A stretch of DNA of 64,000 bases from Frigidibacter sp. (GTDB lineage Bacteria > Pseudomonadota > Alphaproteobacteria > Rhodobacterales > Rhodobacteraceae): positions 248,001-312,000 of the forward strand of contig NZ_JAUYTT010000012.1 in NCBI RefSeq assembly GCF_030695035.1. Direction: 5' to 3'. Each line of letters begins with the position of its first letter. Within the stretch, counting starts at the first letter, position 1. Below the pieces are notes generated by a model. That model was given only the letters and a program-made list of their open reading frames with translations, was not told the origin of the DNA and ran no database searches. This document shows positions 30,953-40,196 of this stretch, piece after piece. A program made the translations under genes and the position numbers.

Positions 30953-31303
30953 GTCCACCCTTCCGATGTCTTTGCCCCGGACCTGCTCCCTGCAGGTAGA
31001 GGGCGACCCGTGGCGTGCGCGGAGTTCCGCTACACACCCAAATTCGGCGCGGGTTTAGCAGAGCAAAGCCCGTGTCGCAACCGCCAAGAGCGTCCCGGCA
31101 TCGCCCAAAAATGTCGATTTGTCTGAGACTTGGCCCGGGGTCAGCAAAAAGATGGAAAATAAAGGGCAGGCTTTGGGCGCTAACATACGTGCAGGGGTCG
31201 AAATTCCGTCGACGGCCCCTCGGCGGCGAGCTCGCCGCGGTGCGGCGATTCACCTCGCAGTCGCAGCGCAAGAAAGCCGAGACCGGCCCGCAGAACGGCT
31301 CGC
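30953..31303. other. 351-nt non-coding region upstream of atpH
   Basis: This spacer separates atpH from a methyltransferase gene transcribed in the same direction. It must carry the atp promoter; the best candidate is described separately. It also contains GGCCGTCGACGGAATT read leftward at about 31204-31219, which recurs with one base missing at 45213 onward. An AT-rich patch lies at about 31144-31166. No credible ORF or RNA gene is seen. Confidence 0.5.
31052..31080 (-). promoter_or_regulatory. candidate promoter of atpHAGDC
   Basis: Read leftward, TTGCGA (complement of 31075-31080), a 17-nt spacer and TAAACC (complement of 31052-31057) lie about 100 nt before the atpH start. The -10 is imperfect, so this is tentative. 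Confidence 0.35.
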
Positions 31304-32071
31304 TCAGCCGCTGGTCGCTGCCCCCACCGTGCCGCTCGGCACCGGCTGCGCCACCCCCTCCAGCACCCGCAAGGGCCGCCGCACCGCCGCCGCCAGCCCC
31401 GGCCGCGTCGGCGCATAGACCTGTTTGGAAACCTCGATCATCAGCACCCCGCCAGCAAGGGCAGAGCTGATCCTGGTCCCCATCCGCTCCCACATCGGGG
31501 CAGAGCGCAGCCAGAATCGCCGGCTCGTGGGCGGGATATAAAGCGCCGCCAGATGCCGCTCGGGCACGAATCCTGCCCGGCGCAGCTGCGCGTCGAGCTG
31601 CCCCAGCGTATAAGGCCGGCCAAAACCAAAGGGCGTTACGTCCCGCCGCGCCCAGAGCCCGGCGCGGTTCGGCACGATGAAGATCGCCCGCCCCCCCGGC
31701 CCCAGCACGCGCCGGCATTCCTCCAGCACCGCCGTCGGATGCTCCGAGGTTTCCAGCCCATGCATCAGCACCAGCTTGTCGACCATCCCCGTCTCCAGCG
31801 GCCATTGCACCTCTTCGCACAGCACCGAGACATTCGCCAAACCTGCCGGCCAGGCCATCACGCCTTGCGGCGCCGGCATCAGCCCGATCACCCGCCGCGC
31901 GGTGGACAGGTACGGGCGCAGCAGCGGCACCGCAAAGCCGAAGCCCGCCACCGTCTGCCCCTGCGCCTCGGGCCAGAAGGCGATCATCTGGTCGCGGATC
32001 GCCTTCTGCGCCACCCGCCCCAAGGGCGTGCGGTAATAGAAATTGCGCAGGTCCAGAACGTCGAGATGCAT
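31304..32071 (-). CDS. SAM-dependent methyltransferase-like protein
   Basis: From ATG 32071 the product is 255 residues: [14 protein letters not shown]..., then [15 protein letters not shown] (a degenerate glycine-rich SAM loop), [50 protein letters not shown]. This is the Methyltransf_11 arrangement, found in a Rhodobacterales-typical protein beside gloB. The open frame continues far upstream antisense to gloB and clpA, but only this part looks like a real protein. Substrate unknown. It is divergent from gloB. Confidence 0.88.
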   Translation of the reverse strand: MHLDVLDLRNFYYRTPLGRVAQKAIRDQMIAFWPEAQGQTVAGFGFAVPLLRPYLSTARRVIGLMPAPQGVMAWPAGLANVSVLCEEVQWPLETGMVDKLVLMHGLETSEHPTAVLEECRRVLGPGGRAIFIVPNRAGLWARRDVTPFGFGRPYTLGQLDAQLRRAGFVPERHLAALYIPPTSRRFWLRSAPMWERMGTRISSALAGGVLMIEVSKQVYAPTRPGLAAAVRRPLRVLEGVAQPVPSGTVGAATSG

Positions 32072-32134
32072 TGCGCCGGCCGGCTCCGTTGGGCAAAGTC
32101 GGCCTTCACCATACCCGGATCCCAGAGGAACGCC

Positions 32135-32899
32135 ATGCTGCAGCTTGTCACCATCCCCTGCCTGTCCGATAACTACGCCTTCCTCGTCCACAATGCCGAA
32201 ACGCGGGAAACGGCGTGCTTCGACGTGCCCGAGGCCGCGCCGATCCTCGCCGCACTGGCGGACCGCCGCTGGACCCTGACGGATATCGTGCTGACGCATC
32301 ACCATGATGACCACATTCAGGGCGTGCCAGAACTGGTCGCCGCCACCGGCGCCCGTGTCACCGGGGCTGCCACCGACGCCCACCGGCTGCCGCCGCTGGA
32401 CCGGGCCGTGGCGCCGGGTGAGCAGGTCACCCTTTGCGGCACCCGCACCGATGTCATCGACGTCTCCGGCCACACCGTCGGCCATGTCGCCTATCACCTG
32501 CCCGAGGCCGCGATGGTCTTCACCGGCGACAGCCTGATGGCGCTTGGCTGCGGGCGGCTGTTCGAAGGCACCGCCCCGATGATGTGGGCCAGCCTCTCGC
32601 GCCTCGCCGCGCTGCCCCCCGAAACCACCGTCTGCTCGGGCCATGAATACACCGCCAGCAACGCCCGCTTCGCCCGCACCATTGAACCCGGCAATCCCGC
32701 GCTTATATCCCGGATCGCAGCCATCGAGGCTGCAAGGGCCGAGGGGCGGCCCACCGTGCCCTCGATGCTGGGCGAGGAACTTGAAACCAACCCGTTCCTG
32801 CGCGCCGATCATGCCAGCGTGAAAGCCGCGCTTCATATGGTCGGTGCAGAAGATGCCGCGGTTTTCGGCGCGATCCGCACCGCCAAGGACCGCTTCTGA
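32135..32899 (+). CDS. gloB: hydroxyacylglutathione hydrolase (glyoxalase II)
   Basis: The 254-residue metallo-beta-lactamase-fold enzyme hydrolyses S-lactoylglutathione to lactate and glutathione. Metal ligands are seen in THHHDDH (54-60), [21 protein letters not shown] and SGHEYTASN; the last motif is specific to glyoxalase II. ATG 32135 has a CAGAGGAA ribosome-binding site. It is divergent from the methyltransferase gene. Confidence 0.96.
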   Translation: MLQLVTIPCLSDNYAFLVHNAETRETACFDVPEAAPILAALADRRWTLTDIVLTHHHDDHIQGVPELVAATGARVTGAATDAHRLPPLDRAVAPGEQVTLCGTRTDVIDVSGHTVGHVAYHLPEAAMVFTGDSLMALGCGRLFEGTAPMMWASLSRLAALPPETTVCSGHEYTASNARFARTIEPGNPALISRIAAIEAARAEGRPTVPSMLGEELETNPFLRADHASVKAALHMVGAEDAAVFGAIRTAKDRF

Positions 32900-33112
32900 C
32901 GCTTTTGTCGCCGGGTTGGCGATGCGGGCACGAACGGATCGTCGCAATCTGTTCACATTTTGCGTCTGTGCGAAGGCCACAGACCAAATCGGCGAAATAA
33001 GACTTGAAGCCCGGCGATTTCCACCGAACTTTAAGACCATGAGGCCACGGTCGGCAGGGACATGTCCCTCGGGGCTCCGCCCCCTTCCGACCCTGAGGAA
33101 AGGAGCACGCAC

Positions 33113-35455
33113 GTGCCGTCGTTTTCGAACACACTCGAACAGGCCATCCATGCCGCCCTGGCGCTTGCCAATGCACGCCGGCACGAGCTTGCGACGCTTG
33201 AACATCTGCTCCTGTCGCTGATCGACGAACCCGACGCCGCCAAGGTGATGCGGGCCTGCAACGTCGATCTCGATGATCTGCGCCGCACGCTGGTGGAGTT
33301 CATCGACGATGACCTCTCCACCCTCGTCACCGATGTCGAGGGCTCCGAAGCCGTGCCGACCGCCGCCTTCCAGCGCGTGATCCAGCGCGCGGCGATCCAT
33401 GTGCAATCCTCGGGCCGCACCGAAGTGACCGGCGCCAATGTGCTGGTCGCGATCTTTGCCGAACGCGAATCCAACGCCGCCTATTTCCTGCAAGAGCAGG
33501 ACATGACGCGCTATGATGCGGTGAACTTCATCGCTCATGGCGTCGCCAAGAACCCGTCCTTCGGCGAAAGCCGCCCGATCACCGGCGCGACCGAGGATGA
33601 GGCCGAGCAAAGCAGCAGCACCGGCAGTTCCGCGCCCTCGGGCGGCAGCGATGCCAAGGAATCGGCGCTGGCCAAATATTGCGTCGATCTCAACGCCAAA
33701 TCCCGCAAGGGCGAGGTCGACCCGCTGATCGGCCGCGAGTCCGAGGTGGAGCGCTGCATCCAGGTGCTCTGCCGCCGCCGCAAGAACAACCCGCTGCTGG
33801 TCGGCGATCCCGGCGTTGGCAAGACCGCCATCGCCGAGGGGCTCGCGCTGAAGATCACCCGCGGCCAGACCCCCGACATCCTGTCGGGCGCCACCATCTA
33901 CTCGCTCGACATGGGCGCGCTCTTGGCCGGCACCCGCTATCGCGGCGACTTCGAGGAGCGGCTGAAGGCAGTCGTGAAAGAGCTCGAGGATCACCCCGAT
34001 GCGATCCTGTTCATCGACGAGATCCACACCGTGATCGGCGCCGGTGCCACCTCGGGCGGTGCGATGGATGCCTCCAACCTGCTCAAACCCGCGCTGCAGG
34101 GCGGCAAGCTGCGCTGCATGGGCTCCACAACCTACAAGGAGTTCCGCCAGCACTTCGAGAAAGACCGCGCCCTGTCGCGCCGGTTCCAGAAGATCGACGT
34201 CAACGAACCCTCGGTCGATGACACCGTCAAGATCCTGATGGGCCTCAAGCCCTATTTCGAAGAGCATCACGACATCCGCTACACCCATGACGCGATCAAG
34301 TCGGCGGTGGAACTGGCGGCGCGCTACATCCATGACCGCAAGCTGCCCGACAAGGCCATCGACGTGATCGACGAGGCGGGCGCGGCCCAGCATCTGCTGG
34401 CCGACAGCAAGCGCCGCAAGACCATCGGCTCCAAGGAGATCGAGGCAGTCGTCGCCAAGATCGCCCGCATCCCGCCGAAGAACGTGTCCAAGGACGATGC
34501 CGAAGTGCTGCGCGATCTGGAGAAGACCCTGAAACGGGTGGTCTTCGGTCAGGACAAGGCCATCGAGGCGCTGGCCTCGGCGATCAAGCTGGCCCGCGCC
34601 GGACTGCGCGAGCCCGAAAAGCCGATCGGCAACTACCTGTTTGCCGGCCCCACCGGCGTCGGCAAGACCGAGGTGGCCAAGCAACTGGCCGACAGCCTCG
34701 GGGTTGAACTGCTGCGCTTCGACATGTCGGAATACATGGAAAAACACGCGGTCTCCCGCCTGATCGGCGCCCCTCCGGGCTATGTCGGCTTCGACCAGGG
34801 CGGGATGCTGACCGACGGCGTCGACCAGCATCCGCATTGCGTGCTGCTGCTGGACGAGATGGAAAAGGCCCACCCGGATGTCTACAACATCCTTCTGCAG
34901 GTGATGGACCACGGCAAGCTGACCGACCATAACGGCCGGACGGTGGATTTCCGCAACGTGATCCTGATCATGACCTCGAATGCCGGCGCGTCGGAAATGT
35001 CCAAATCCGCCATCGGCTTCGGGCGCGAGCGTCGCACCGGCGAGGACACCGCCGCCATCGAGCGCACCTTCACGCCCGAGTTCCGCAACCGCCTTGATGC
35101 CGTCATCAGCTTCGCCCCGCTGCCGCGCGAGGTGATCATGCAGGTGGTCGACAAGTTCGTGCTGCAGCTGGAAGCCCAGCTGATCGACCGGCATGTGCAT
35201 ATCGAACTGGCCCCCGAAGCCGCCGCCTGGCTGGCCGAAAAGGGCTATGACGACAAGATGGGCGCCCGTCCCCTCGGCCGGGTGATCCAAGAGTACATCA
35301 AGAAACCGCTGGCGGAAGAGCTGCTGTTCGGCAAGCTGACCAAGGGCGGCGTGGTGCGCGTCGGAGTGAAGGACGGCGCCATCGTGCTCGACATCTCCGA
35401 GCCGGTGAAGCCGCGGCTCACCGGGCAAAAGCCGCCGCTGCTGACGGCGGAGTGA
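33113..35455 (+). CDS. clpA: ATP-dependent Clp protease ATP-binding subunit ClpA
   Basis: The 780-residue AAA+ unfoldase delivers substrates to ClpP. The N-terminal Clp repeat domain begins [19 protein letters not shown]. The first ATPase module has P-loop GDPGVGKT (231-238) and the second GPTGVGKT (512-519), with [23 protein letters not shown] and [14 protein letters not shown] as Walker B regions. There is no ClpB-type middle domain. GTG 33113 is chosen because AGGAAAGGAGC lies 7-17 nt upstream; an ATG at 33062 has no such site. A strong terminator follows. Confidence 0.96.
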   Translation: MPSFSNTLEQAIHAALALANARRHELATLEHLLLSLIDEPDAAKVMRACNVDLDDLRRTLVEFIDDDLSTLVTDVEGSEAVPTAAFQRVIQRAAIHVQSSGRTEVTGANVLVAIFAERESNAAYFLQEQDMTRYDAVNFIAHGVAKNPSFGESRPITGATEDEAEQSSSTGSSAPSGGSDAKESALAKYCVDLNAKSRKGEVDPLIGRESEVERCIQVLCRRRKNNPLLVGDPGVGKTAIAEGLALKITRGQTPDILSGATIYSLDMGALLAGTRYRGDFEERLKAVVKELEDHPDAILFIDEIHTVIGAGATSGGAMDASNLLKPALQGGKLRCMGSTTYKEFRQHFEKDRALSRRFQKIDVNEPSVDDTVKILMGLKPYFEEHHDIRYTHDAIKSAVELAARYIHDRKLPDKAIDVIDEAGAAQHLLADSKRRKTIGSKEIEAVVAKIARIPPKNVSKDDAEVLRDLEKTLKRVVFGQDKAIEALASAIKLARAGLREPEKPIGNYLFAGPTGVGKTEVAKQLADSLGVELLRFDMSEYMEKHAVSRLIGAPPGYVGFDQGGMLTDGVDQHPHCVLLLDEMEKAHPDVYNILLQVMDHGKLTDHNGRTVDFRNVILIMTSNAGASEMSKSAIGFGRERRTGEDTAAIERTFTPEFRNRLDAVISFAPLPREVIMQVVDKFVLQLEAQLIDRHVHIELAPEAAAWLAEKGYDDKMGARPLGRVIQEYIKKPLAEELLFGKLTKGGVVRVGVKDGAIVLDISEPVKPRLTGQKPPLLTAE

Positions 35456-35478
35456 CAAGACACGATTCTTGAGACAGA

Positions 35479-35505
35479 GGCCCGCAACTAGATTGCGGGC
35501 CTTTT
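35479..35505 (+). terminator. intrinsic terminator of clpA
   Basis: A perfect 9-bp stem (GGCCCGCAA, 35479-35487, pairing with 35493-35501) with a 5-nt loop is followed by TTTT. It marks the left edge of the AT-rich insert containing the HNH gene. Confidence 0.85.
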
Positions 35506-35588
35506 GCGTTCTGTGGAAATCAAAGAAATAAGGCCCCTCTCGCGCGTTTTAGTTTGCTGCACTCTTTAGAATGCAAGAGTCCCGTCCG

Positions 35589-36581
35589 CTAGGCGCGATC
35601 CTGCTCCAGCCGCATGCACTCGCCGGTGACAGTATCATAGTTGATCGCGAAGAATTGCTCCATAATAGCCCGATCCAACATGTCTGGAATATAAATAGGG
35701 TGATGATCAACCATGAGAATGTGAGGAGCCAAGGCGCCCTGTGTGTAGGGCTCATTCAGTGCCGCTCCGCCAAGCCAAGACATGTTTAGCCCCCTCATTT
35801 TGTCAGGCGGCATTCCTGCCATTCGAGATGGCAGCAAAACGACCTTTCCCATGATATTTGCCGCAGGGTAAACAGCGCTACCAATAAGGGCAAAACCTAT
35901 GGCTGCTATTTTCTCATTCCAATCATAGAACCATCCATCAGGCGGCATATATGCGTCTGGATCATTCAACATCTTGCGTATTACAGATAGATGGCTTTGG
36001 AGCGCCCAAGAGTATCCAAAGGCCTTAAACCATAGAAAGTATGCGGCACCGAGCATGCCGATCTTCACGTACCTCTCGTTGTCCACGAACTTCTGTGTGA
36101 AATCTTCAAATGAGAGGCTTACGGACCGACGGTTGCTCTCGTCCAGCTTCCTCAGTGCGTCGGGGTTGTTCGCTTTTTTCTTGCTCTTGGATTCGGGACG
36201 GTCACGTATGAGCATTACATTGAGGCCGCCGGCATCTTGCCATATCTTGCCGCCCAGTTCAGCGCCGTTGATGACAAACCTCTGGTATGAGGCTTGATCG
36301 TGTACTCTTTTATCCTGCAGTTCGTCCAGAGTATGTATCAGGTACGAACCTAGCCACTTAGCTGTCTTCACTCCAAATTTGCTATTGCAGTTCGTCTTGC
36401 ACAAGAATGTCTTAAGCTTTCCATTCGCAGCGTCAGGAATGATGTGTTCGATTGAAATTTCAGAGCTATGAGATGAAAAAACGCTGAGGCAGCCAGGGCA
36501 GATAAACTTGTCCACCGCCTCTGGCCAAAATTGGCCGCTAGATGTGCATAACTTGTTAAGCTCTATGTCTCGCGCGTTCAC
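35589..36581 (-). CDS. HNH-endonuclease-like protein, AT-rich accessory gene
   Basis: The 330-residue product has an N-terminal zinc/HNH-type module: Cys28-x2-Cys31, IEHIIPD with Glu45-His46, then Cys61-x3-Cys65-Asn66, close to the HNH_5 pattern. The remaining 260 residues match nothing I recognise; a helical YFLWFKAFGYSWALQSHL segment may be buried or membrane associated. It starts with GTG 36581. Base composition is clearly AT-richer than both neighbours, with many non-preferred codons, indicating transfer. It lies 40 nt downstream of the OmpA/MotB-like gene on the same strand. A nuclease role, perhaps in phage defence, is inferred. Confidence 0.7.
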   Translation of the reverse strand: MNARDIELNKLCTSSGQFWPEAVDKFICPGCLSVFSSHSSEISIEHIIPDAANGKLKTFLCKTNCNSKFGVKTAKWLGSYLIHTLDELQDKRVHDQASYQRFVINGAELGGKIWQDAGGLNVMLIRDRPESKSKKKANNPDALRKLDESNRRSVSLSFEDFTQKFVDNERYVKIGMLGAAYFLWFKAFGYSWALQSHLSVIRKMLNDPDAYMPPDGWFYDWNEKIAAIGFALIGSAVYPAANIMGKVVLLPSRMAGMPPDKMRGLNMSWLGGAALNEPYTQGALAPHILMVDHHPIYIPDMLDRAIMEQFFAINYDTVTGECMRLEQDRA

Positions 36582-36621
36582 ATTGCCCCCGCAACTCGTG
36601 AATGTGAGGCGAAATCACCCC

Positions 36622-38229
36622 TCACCGCTCCGTCAGCTTCAACTCGATCCGCCGGTTCGCCGCCCGGGCCTCCGGCGTATCGCCCTCCACCACAGGCCGC
36701 CACTCCCCGAACCCCGTCGCCGCCAGCCGCGAGGGCGGGAAGCCAAGCCCGTCGATCATGTAGCGCACCACCGACAGCGCCCTTGCCTGGCTCAATTCCC
36801 AGTTGTCGCTGAACGCGCCCTGCCCCGACAGCGGCACATTGTCGGTATGCCCGTCCACCCGGATGATCCAGTCCAGCTCTGCCGGGATCTCCCCCGCGAC
36901 CTCGTTCAGGATCGCCACCACGCCGGCGATCTGCGCCCGGCCCTCGACCGCCAGATCGGCCGAGCCGGTGCGGAACAGCACCTCGGATGAGAACACGAAG
37001 CGGTCGCCGACCACCCGTACCCCCTCGCGGCCCTCCAGCAGCTGCGACAGCCGCCCGAAGAATTCCGACCGGTAGCGCTCCAGATCCTGCGCCTGCGCCT
37101 CCAGCCGCTTGCGCTCTGCCTCCTCCAGCTCGGCGCGGCGGCGCTGTTCGGCAGCCACCTGCGCCAGGGCGGAGTTGAGTTGCCCGCCAAGCGTCTCGAT
37201 CTGCACCGAGGCATCGCTGTCGCGCGCGGCCGAGGCATCGAGCAGGTCCTGCAGCGCCCCCAGCTGGCCGCGCATCGCCGCCAGCTGTTCGTTCAGCACC
37301 GCGATCTGCCGCTGGCCATCGGCCGACACGTCGCGCGCCTCGGCCAGTTCGGCCTGCGCCACGGCCAGCAGCGCCGCCTGCCGCTCCGCCTCAGTCGTGC
37401 TGCCCGCCACCTCCGCCAGCTGCAGGTCCAGATCGCGCTTCGCCGCCTCGGCCGCGGCCAGCAGGGTCAGCGTATCCTCGGCTTGCTGCCGCTGCTCCTC
37501 CAGTGCCAGCGTCATCGCCGTCAGCTCTGCGTCGGCGTTCTGCAGCCGCTCGCGCAGCGCCTCGGCGGCGGCGGCATCGGCCAGTTGCGCGGCCTCGGCC
37601 TCGGAGATCTGCACCTGCGCCGCGGACGCGGCCGCCTCCGCCGTCGCCGTGCGATTGCGCAGATCGGCAATCAACGCCTCCAGCGCCTCGCGCCGGGCGG
37701 CGGCCAGCCGTGCCGCCTCGGCCTGCGCATCCGTCTCATCCCGCGCCGCGGCCAGCGCGAGGTTCAGCGCCTCCTGCTCGGTCAGCAGTTCCGCCTGCGC
37801 CGCGTCCAGCTCCGCCACCTGCCCCAAGGCCCGGTCCCGGTCCGCGATCAGCGCCGCCACCTGCGCCTCGAAGCTGGTGATCCGGCTCTCGGCCGCGCCA
37901 AGCTCGGCGGTGCGGTCCTCGATCTGGCCCCGAAGCGAGGCGATCAGCGTCTCCTGCGCCGCCGCCGCATCCCCGGCCGCCGCCAGCCCGGCCTGCAGTT
38001 GCGCCACCTGCGCCCGCTCCAGCCCCAGCGCATCGGCAAGGCCAGCGACCTGCGCCGACAGCTCGTCAAGTTCCGTGCTCTGGCTGCTGATCTGCTCGCG
38101 CAGCACCGATTGCACGACGGTGAAGATGGTCAGGATGAACATCAGCACCATCAGCAGCGTCGTCACCGCATCGACGAATCCGGGCCAGATATTCGACGGC
38201 CCCCGCCCGCTGCGCCGCGACAGCGCCAT
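36622..38229 (-). CDS. OmpA/MotB-like envelope protein with long coiled coil
   Basis: The 535-residue protein has one N-terminal membrane helix (about 19-42), then roughly 330 residues of Ala/Gln/Glu-rich coiled coil. It ends in an OmpA/MotB peptidoglycan-binding domain: FRTGSADLAVEGRAQI, VDGHTDNVPLSG and SQARALSVVRYM. Paired with the MotA/ExbB-type gene upstream (1-nt gap), it resembles a proton-driven channel with a wall-anchored stator. Similar pairs occur, to my recollection, throughout Rhodobacterales with no assigned function. The rod-like coiled coil would span the periplasm. Confidence 0.85.
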   Translation of the reverse strand: MALSRRSGRGPSNIWPGFVDAVTTLLMVLMFILTIFTVVQSVLREQISSQSTELDELSAQVAGLADALGLERAQVAQLQAGLAAAGDAAAAQETLIASLRGQIEDRTAELGAAESRITSFEAQVAALIADRDRALGQVAELDAAQAELLTEQEALNLALAAARDETDAQAEAARLAAARREALEALIADLRNRTATAEAAASAAQVQISEAEAAQLADAAAAEALRERLQNADAELTAMTLALEEQRQQAEDTLTLLAAAEAAKRDLDLQLAEVAGSTTEAERQAALLAVAQAELAEARDVSADGQRQIAVLNEQLAAMRGQLGALQDLLDASAARDSDASVQIETLGGQLNSALAQVAAEQRRRAELEEAERKRLEAQAQDLERYRSEFFGRLSQLLEGREGVRVVGDRFVFSSEVLFRTGSADLAVEGRAQIAGVVAILNEVAGEIPAELDWIIRVDGHTDNVPLSGQGAFSDNWELSQARALSVVRYMIDGLGFPPSRLAATGFGEWRPVVEGDTPEARAANRRIELKLTER

Positions 38230-38230
38230 C

Positions 38231-39463
38231 TCAGGTTCTCCGCCCGGCGACGTGGGGATCGGCCAGCCCGCGCACCGCGCGCGTCAGCGCCGCCAGATCC
38301 CCGCGCAGCTCGCCGATGGATTCCTGGCGCCCGGCGGCCACCTCTTCCAGCAGCCGCAGCATCTGCACGTCGATGGACCGCAGCCGCATCCGGCTTTCGG
38401 CGTCCGGGCCAAGCGTGTCGGCCCCCGCCTTCGCCTCCAGCGCCGCGATCATCCGCTCCTGCCCCTCGGCGATGCGGTCCAGCAACGCGGCGGTGCCGGT
38501 CTCGCCTTCCATCCGGCGCGCCAGCCGCTCCACCGATCCGGCCAGCATCGCCAGCCGCTCATCCACCGCGGACCGCCCGCCATCCGCCTGCGCGACCAGC
38601 GCCTGCAGCACTTCCATCTGCTCGGCCATATGGTCCATCATCGCGGCAATCGCGGCATGGTCCGCCCCGCCCTCGCCTTCACCGCTGGCAAAGCTCAGCT
38701 TGGTGATCGAGGACAGCCATTCTTCCAGCTCGCGGTAGAACCGGTTCTGGCCGTGGCCGGCGAACAGCTCCAGCAGCCCGATCACCAGCGATCCGGCCAG
38801 CCCCAGCAGGGATGAGGAGAACGCCGTTCCCATGCCGCCAAGCTGCGATTCCAGCCCGCGCATCAGCTTGTCGAACACCGCCATGCTGCCTTCGCCGGCC
38901 TGCGGCGCGAGGGAGCGGATCGTCTCCACCACCGCCGGAACCGTGATCGCGAGCCCGTAGAAGGTGCCCAGAAGGCCAAGGAAGATCAGCAGGTTGCCAA
39001 GGTAGCGCGTGATGTCACGCCCTTCCTCGATCCGCGCCTCCACCGATTCCAGCATCGAGCGCGCTGAGGAGTTGGAAATCTGCCCGCGCGCGCCGCGGGA
39101 CCGCAGCAGTGCGGCCAAGGGCGCCAGCAGCCGCGGCGGCGCGGCAAAGTCATGGCCCGGATTTCCGGCGGCAAAGCCCTCGATCCAGCTGACCGATTGC
39201 GCCAGCACCACGACCTGCCAGAAACAGGTAAGGATCCCCAGCACGAACACCCCGATGATCAGCCCGTTCAGCCAGGGATTCGAGGCGAAGATCGAGGCGA
39301 TGGAGGTATAGGCCAGAAAGGCCCCGGCGCAGACCAACCCGGTCACGATCAGCATCAGCACGGCCTGCCGCACTGGTTGCGAGAACGAGGGTTCGGGCTG
39401 TTTCAGGATCCGGTCCTTCAGGCCCCTGCCCTGCGGGGCCCGGTCAATATGGGGCTGCTGCAT
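38231..39463 (-). CDS. MotA/TolQ/ExbB-type proton channel protein
   Basis: The 410-residue protein has four hydrophobic segments (about 33-55, 66-88, 155-177 and 213-234). The last two bracket the MotA/ExbB core (GLLGTFYGLAITV, then MGTAFSSSLLGLAGSLVIG). A long C-terminal helical tail follows. It probably forms a pentameric proton channel with the downstream OmpA/MotB-like protein. ATG 39463 has a GGGAGACC ribosome-binding site and is preferred over an in-frame start 96 nt upstream. Function in cell envelope work is inferred from the family. Confidence 0.85.
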   Translation of the reverse strand: MQQPHIDRAPQGRGLKDRILKQPEPSFSQPVRQAVLMLIVTGLVCAGAFLAYTSIASIFASNPWLNGLIIGVFVLGILTCFWQVVVLAQSVSWIEGFAAGNPGHDFAAPPRLLAPLAALLRSRGARGQISNSSARSMLESVEARIEEGRDITRYLGNLLIFLGLLGTFYGLAITVPAVVETIRSLAPQAGEGSMAVFDKLMRGLESQLGGMGTAFSSSLLGLAGSLVIGLLELFAGHGQNRFYRELEEWLSSITKLSFASGEGEGGADHAAIAAMMDHMAEQMEVLQALVAQADGGRSAVDERLAMLAGSVERLARRMEGETGTAALLDRIAEGQERMIAALEAKAGADTLGPDAESRMRLRSIDVQMLRLLEEVAAGRQESIGELRGDLAALTRAVRGLADPHVAGRRT

Positions 39464-39591
39464 GAGGTCTCCCGCCAATCTTCCTTCGACAACAACCTGC
39501 CTTGGCCCGACACCTGTCTGCCTTGGCGCGACAATAGGGTCCGCGGCGGCCAGTGCCAACCGTTATCGGCACTGCAGCATTTCCGCGGCGA

Positions 39592-40119
39592 TCACCGTTG
39601 CACCAGTGCCCGCACCCGCGCCGCCAGCCAGTCAAGGTCAGGATCGCCGAGGCCAAGCTGATCCAGATGCGCAGCGGTATTCCACAGGTACTCGCGGTTC
39701 GGCCCACGCCCTCCGACCGCCTCCGCGATGATCTGCGCCTGTTCCTCCAGCAGCAGCCCGCCGCAATACTGCACATGCGCGGGGTCGATGACATAGGCCA
39801 GCGCCTCCACGGTTCGCCCGTCGGTCAGCGCCACCTCCAGCATCCGCTCAAGGTATGCCGAACTCACCAGCTCCCGCTCCCGCAGCATTGCCAGCGTCTC
39901 CGCCTCCGCCCCCGGCGCCACCCGGAACGCCACGCCAAGGCAGGCCGCGCCCGCTGCCGCATCCAGCGCCAACACCAACCCCGGTGCCGCCTCGCTGCCC
40001 CTGTGATGGATAGACCGCATGCAGAAGCTGCGATGCCACCCTTCCAGCCGCGCCGGCACCGCCTCGGCGACGGGAAAGTCCGGCTGCCAGATCAGCGAGC
40101 CATAGCCGAATACCCACAT
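39592..40119 (-). CDS. ChaC-like gamma-glutamylcyclotransferase
   Basis: The 175-residue protein starts WVFGYGSLIWQPDFP, the substrate loop of ChaC-type enzymes, and has the YLERMLEVAL and VIDPAHVQYCGGL segments of this group. ChaC enzymes release 5-oxoproline from glutathione in the cytoplasm. ATG 40119 gives the canonical N-terminus; an earlier start adds unrelated sequence. It is divergent from the DUF2125 gene. Confidence 0.9.
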   Translation of the reverse strand: MWVFGYGSLIWQPDFPVAEAVPARLEGWHRSFCMRSIHHRGSEAAPGLVLALDAAAGAACLGVAFRVAPGAEAETLAMLRERELVSSAYLERMLEVALTDGRTVEALAYVIDPAHVQYCGGLLLEEQAQIIAEAVGGRGPNREYLWNTAAHLDQLGLGDPDLDWLAARVRALVQR

Positions 40120-40196
40120 GTGATGCCCTCCGCTCTGGCCCCTGCGCCACGGCCCCTGTAAACACCAGCGCAACGGCACAGGAAAGGCCTCGGCGT

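Noticed and set aside
31304..35458. Open frame of about 1384 codons on the minus strand through clpA and gloB
   Set aside because: Except for its last 255 codons (a real methyltransferase) it is antisense to clpA and gloB and has the His/Asp/Gln-rich make-up of GC-rich shadow frames.
37109..38815. Plus-strand Ser/Ala-rich open frame opposite the coiled-coil OmpA-like gene
   Set aside because: Low-complexity composition is the complement of Ala/Gln/Glu coiled-coil codons; the sense strand has a clear domain structure.
36622..39463. Calling the MotA/OmpA-like pair outright as ZorAB
   Set aside because: The pair resembles a conserved Rhodobacterales envelope pair and the coiled coil is in the wrong partner for Zorya; kept only as a hypothesis in the findings.
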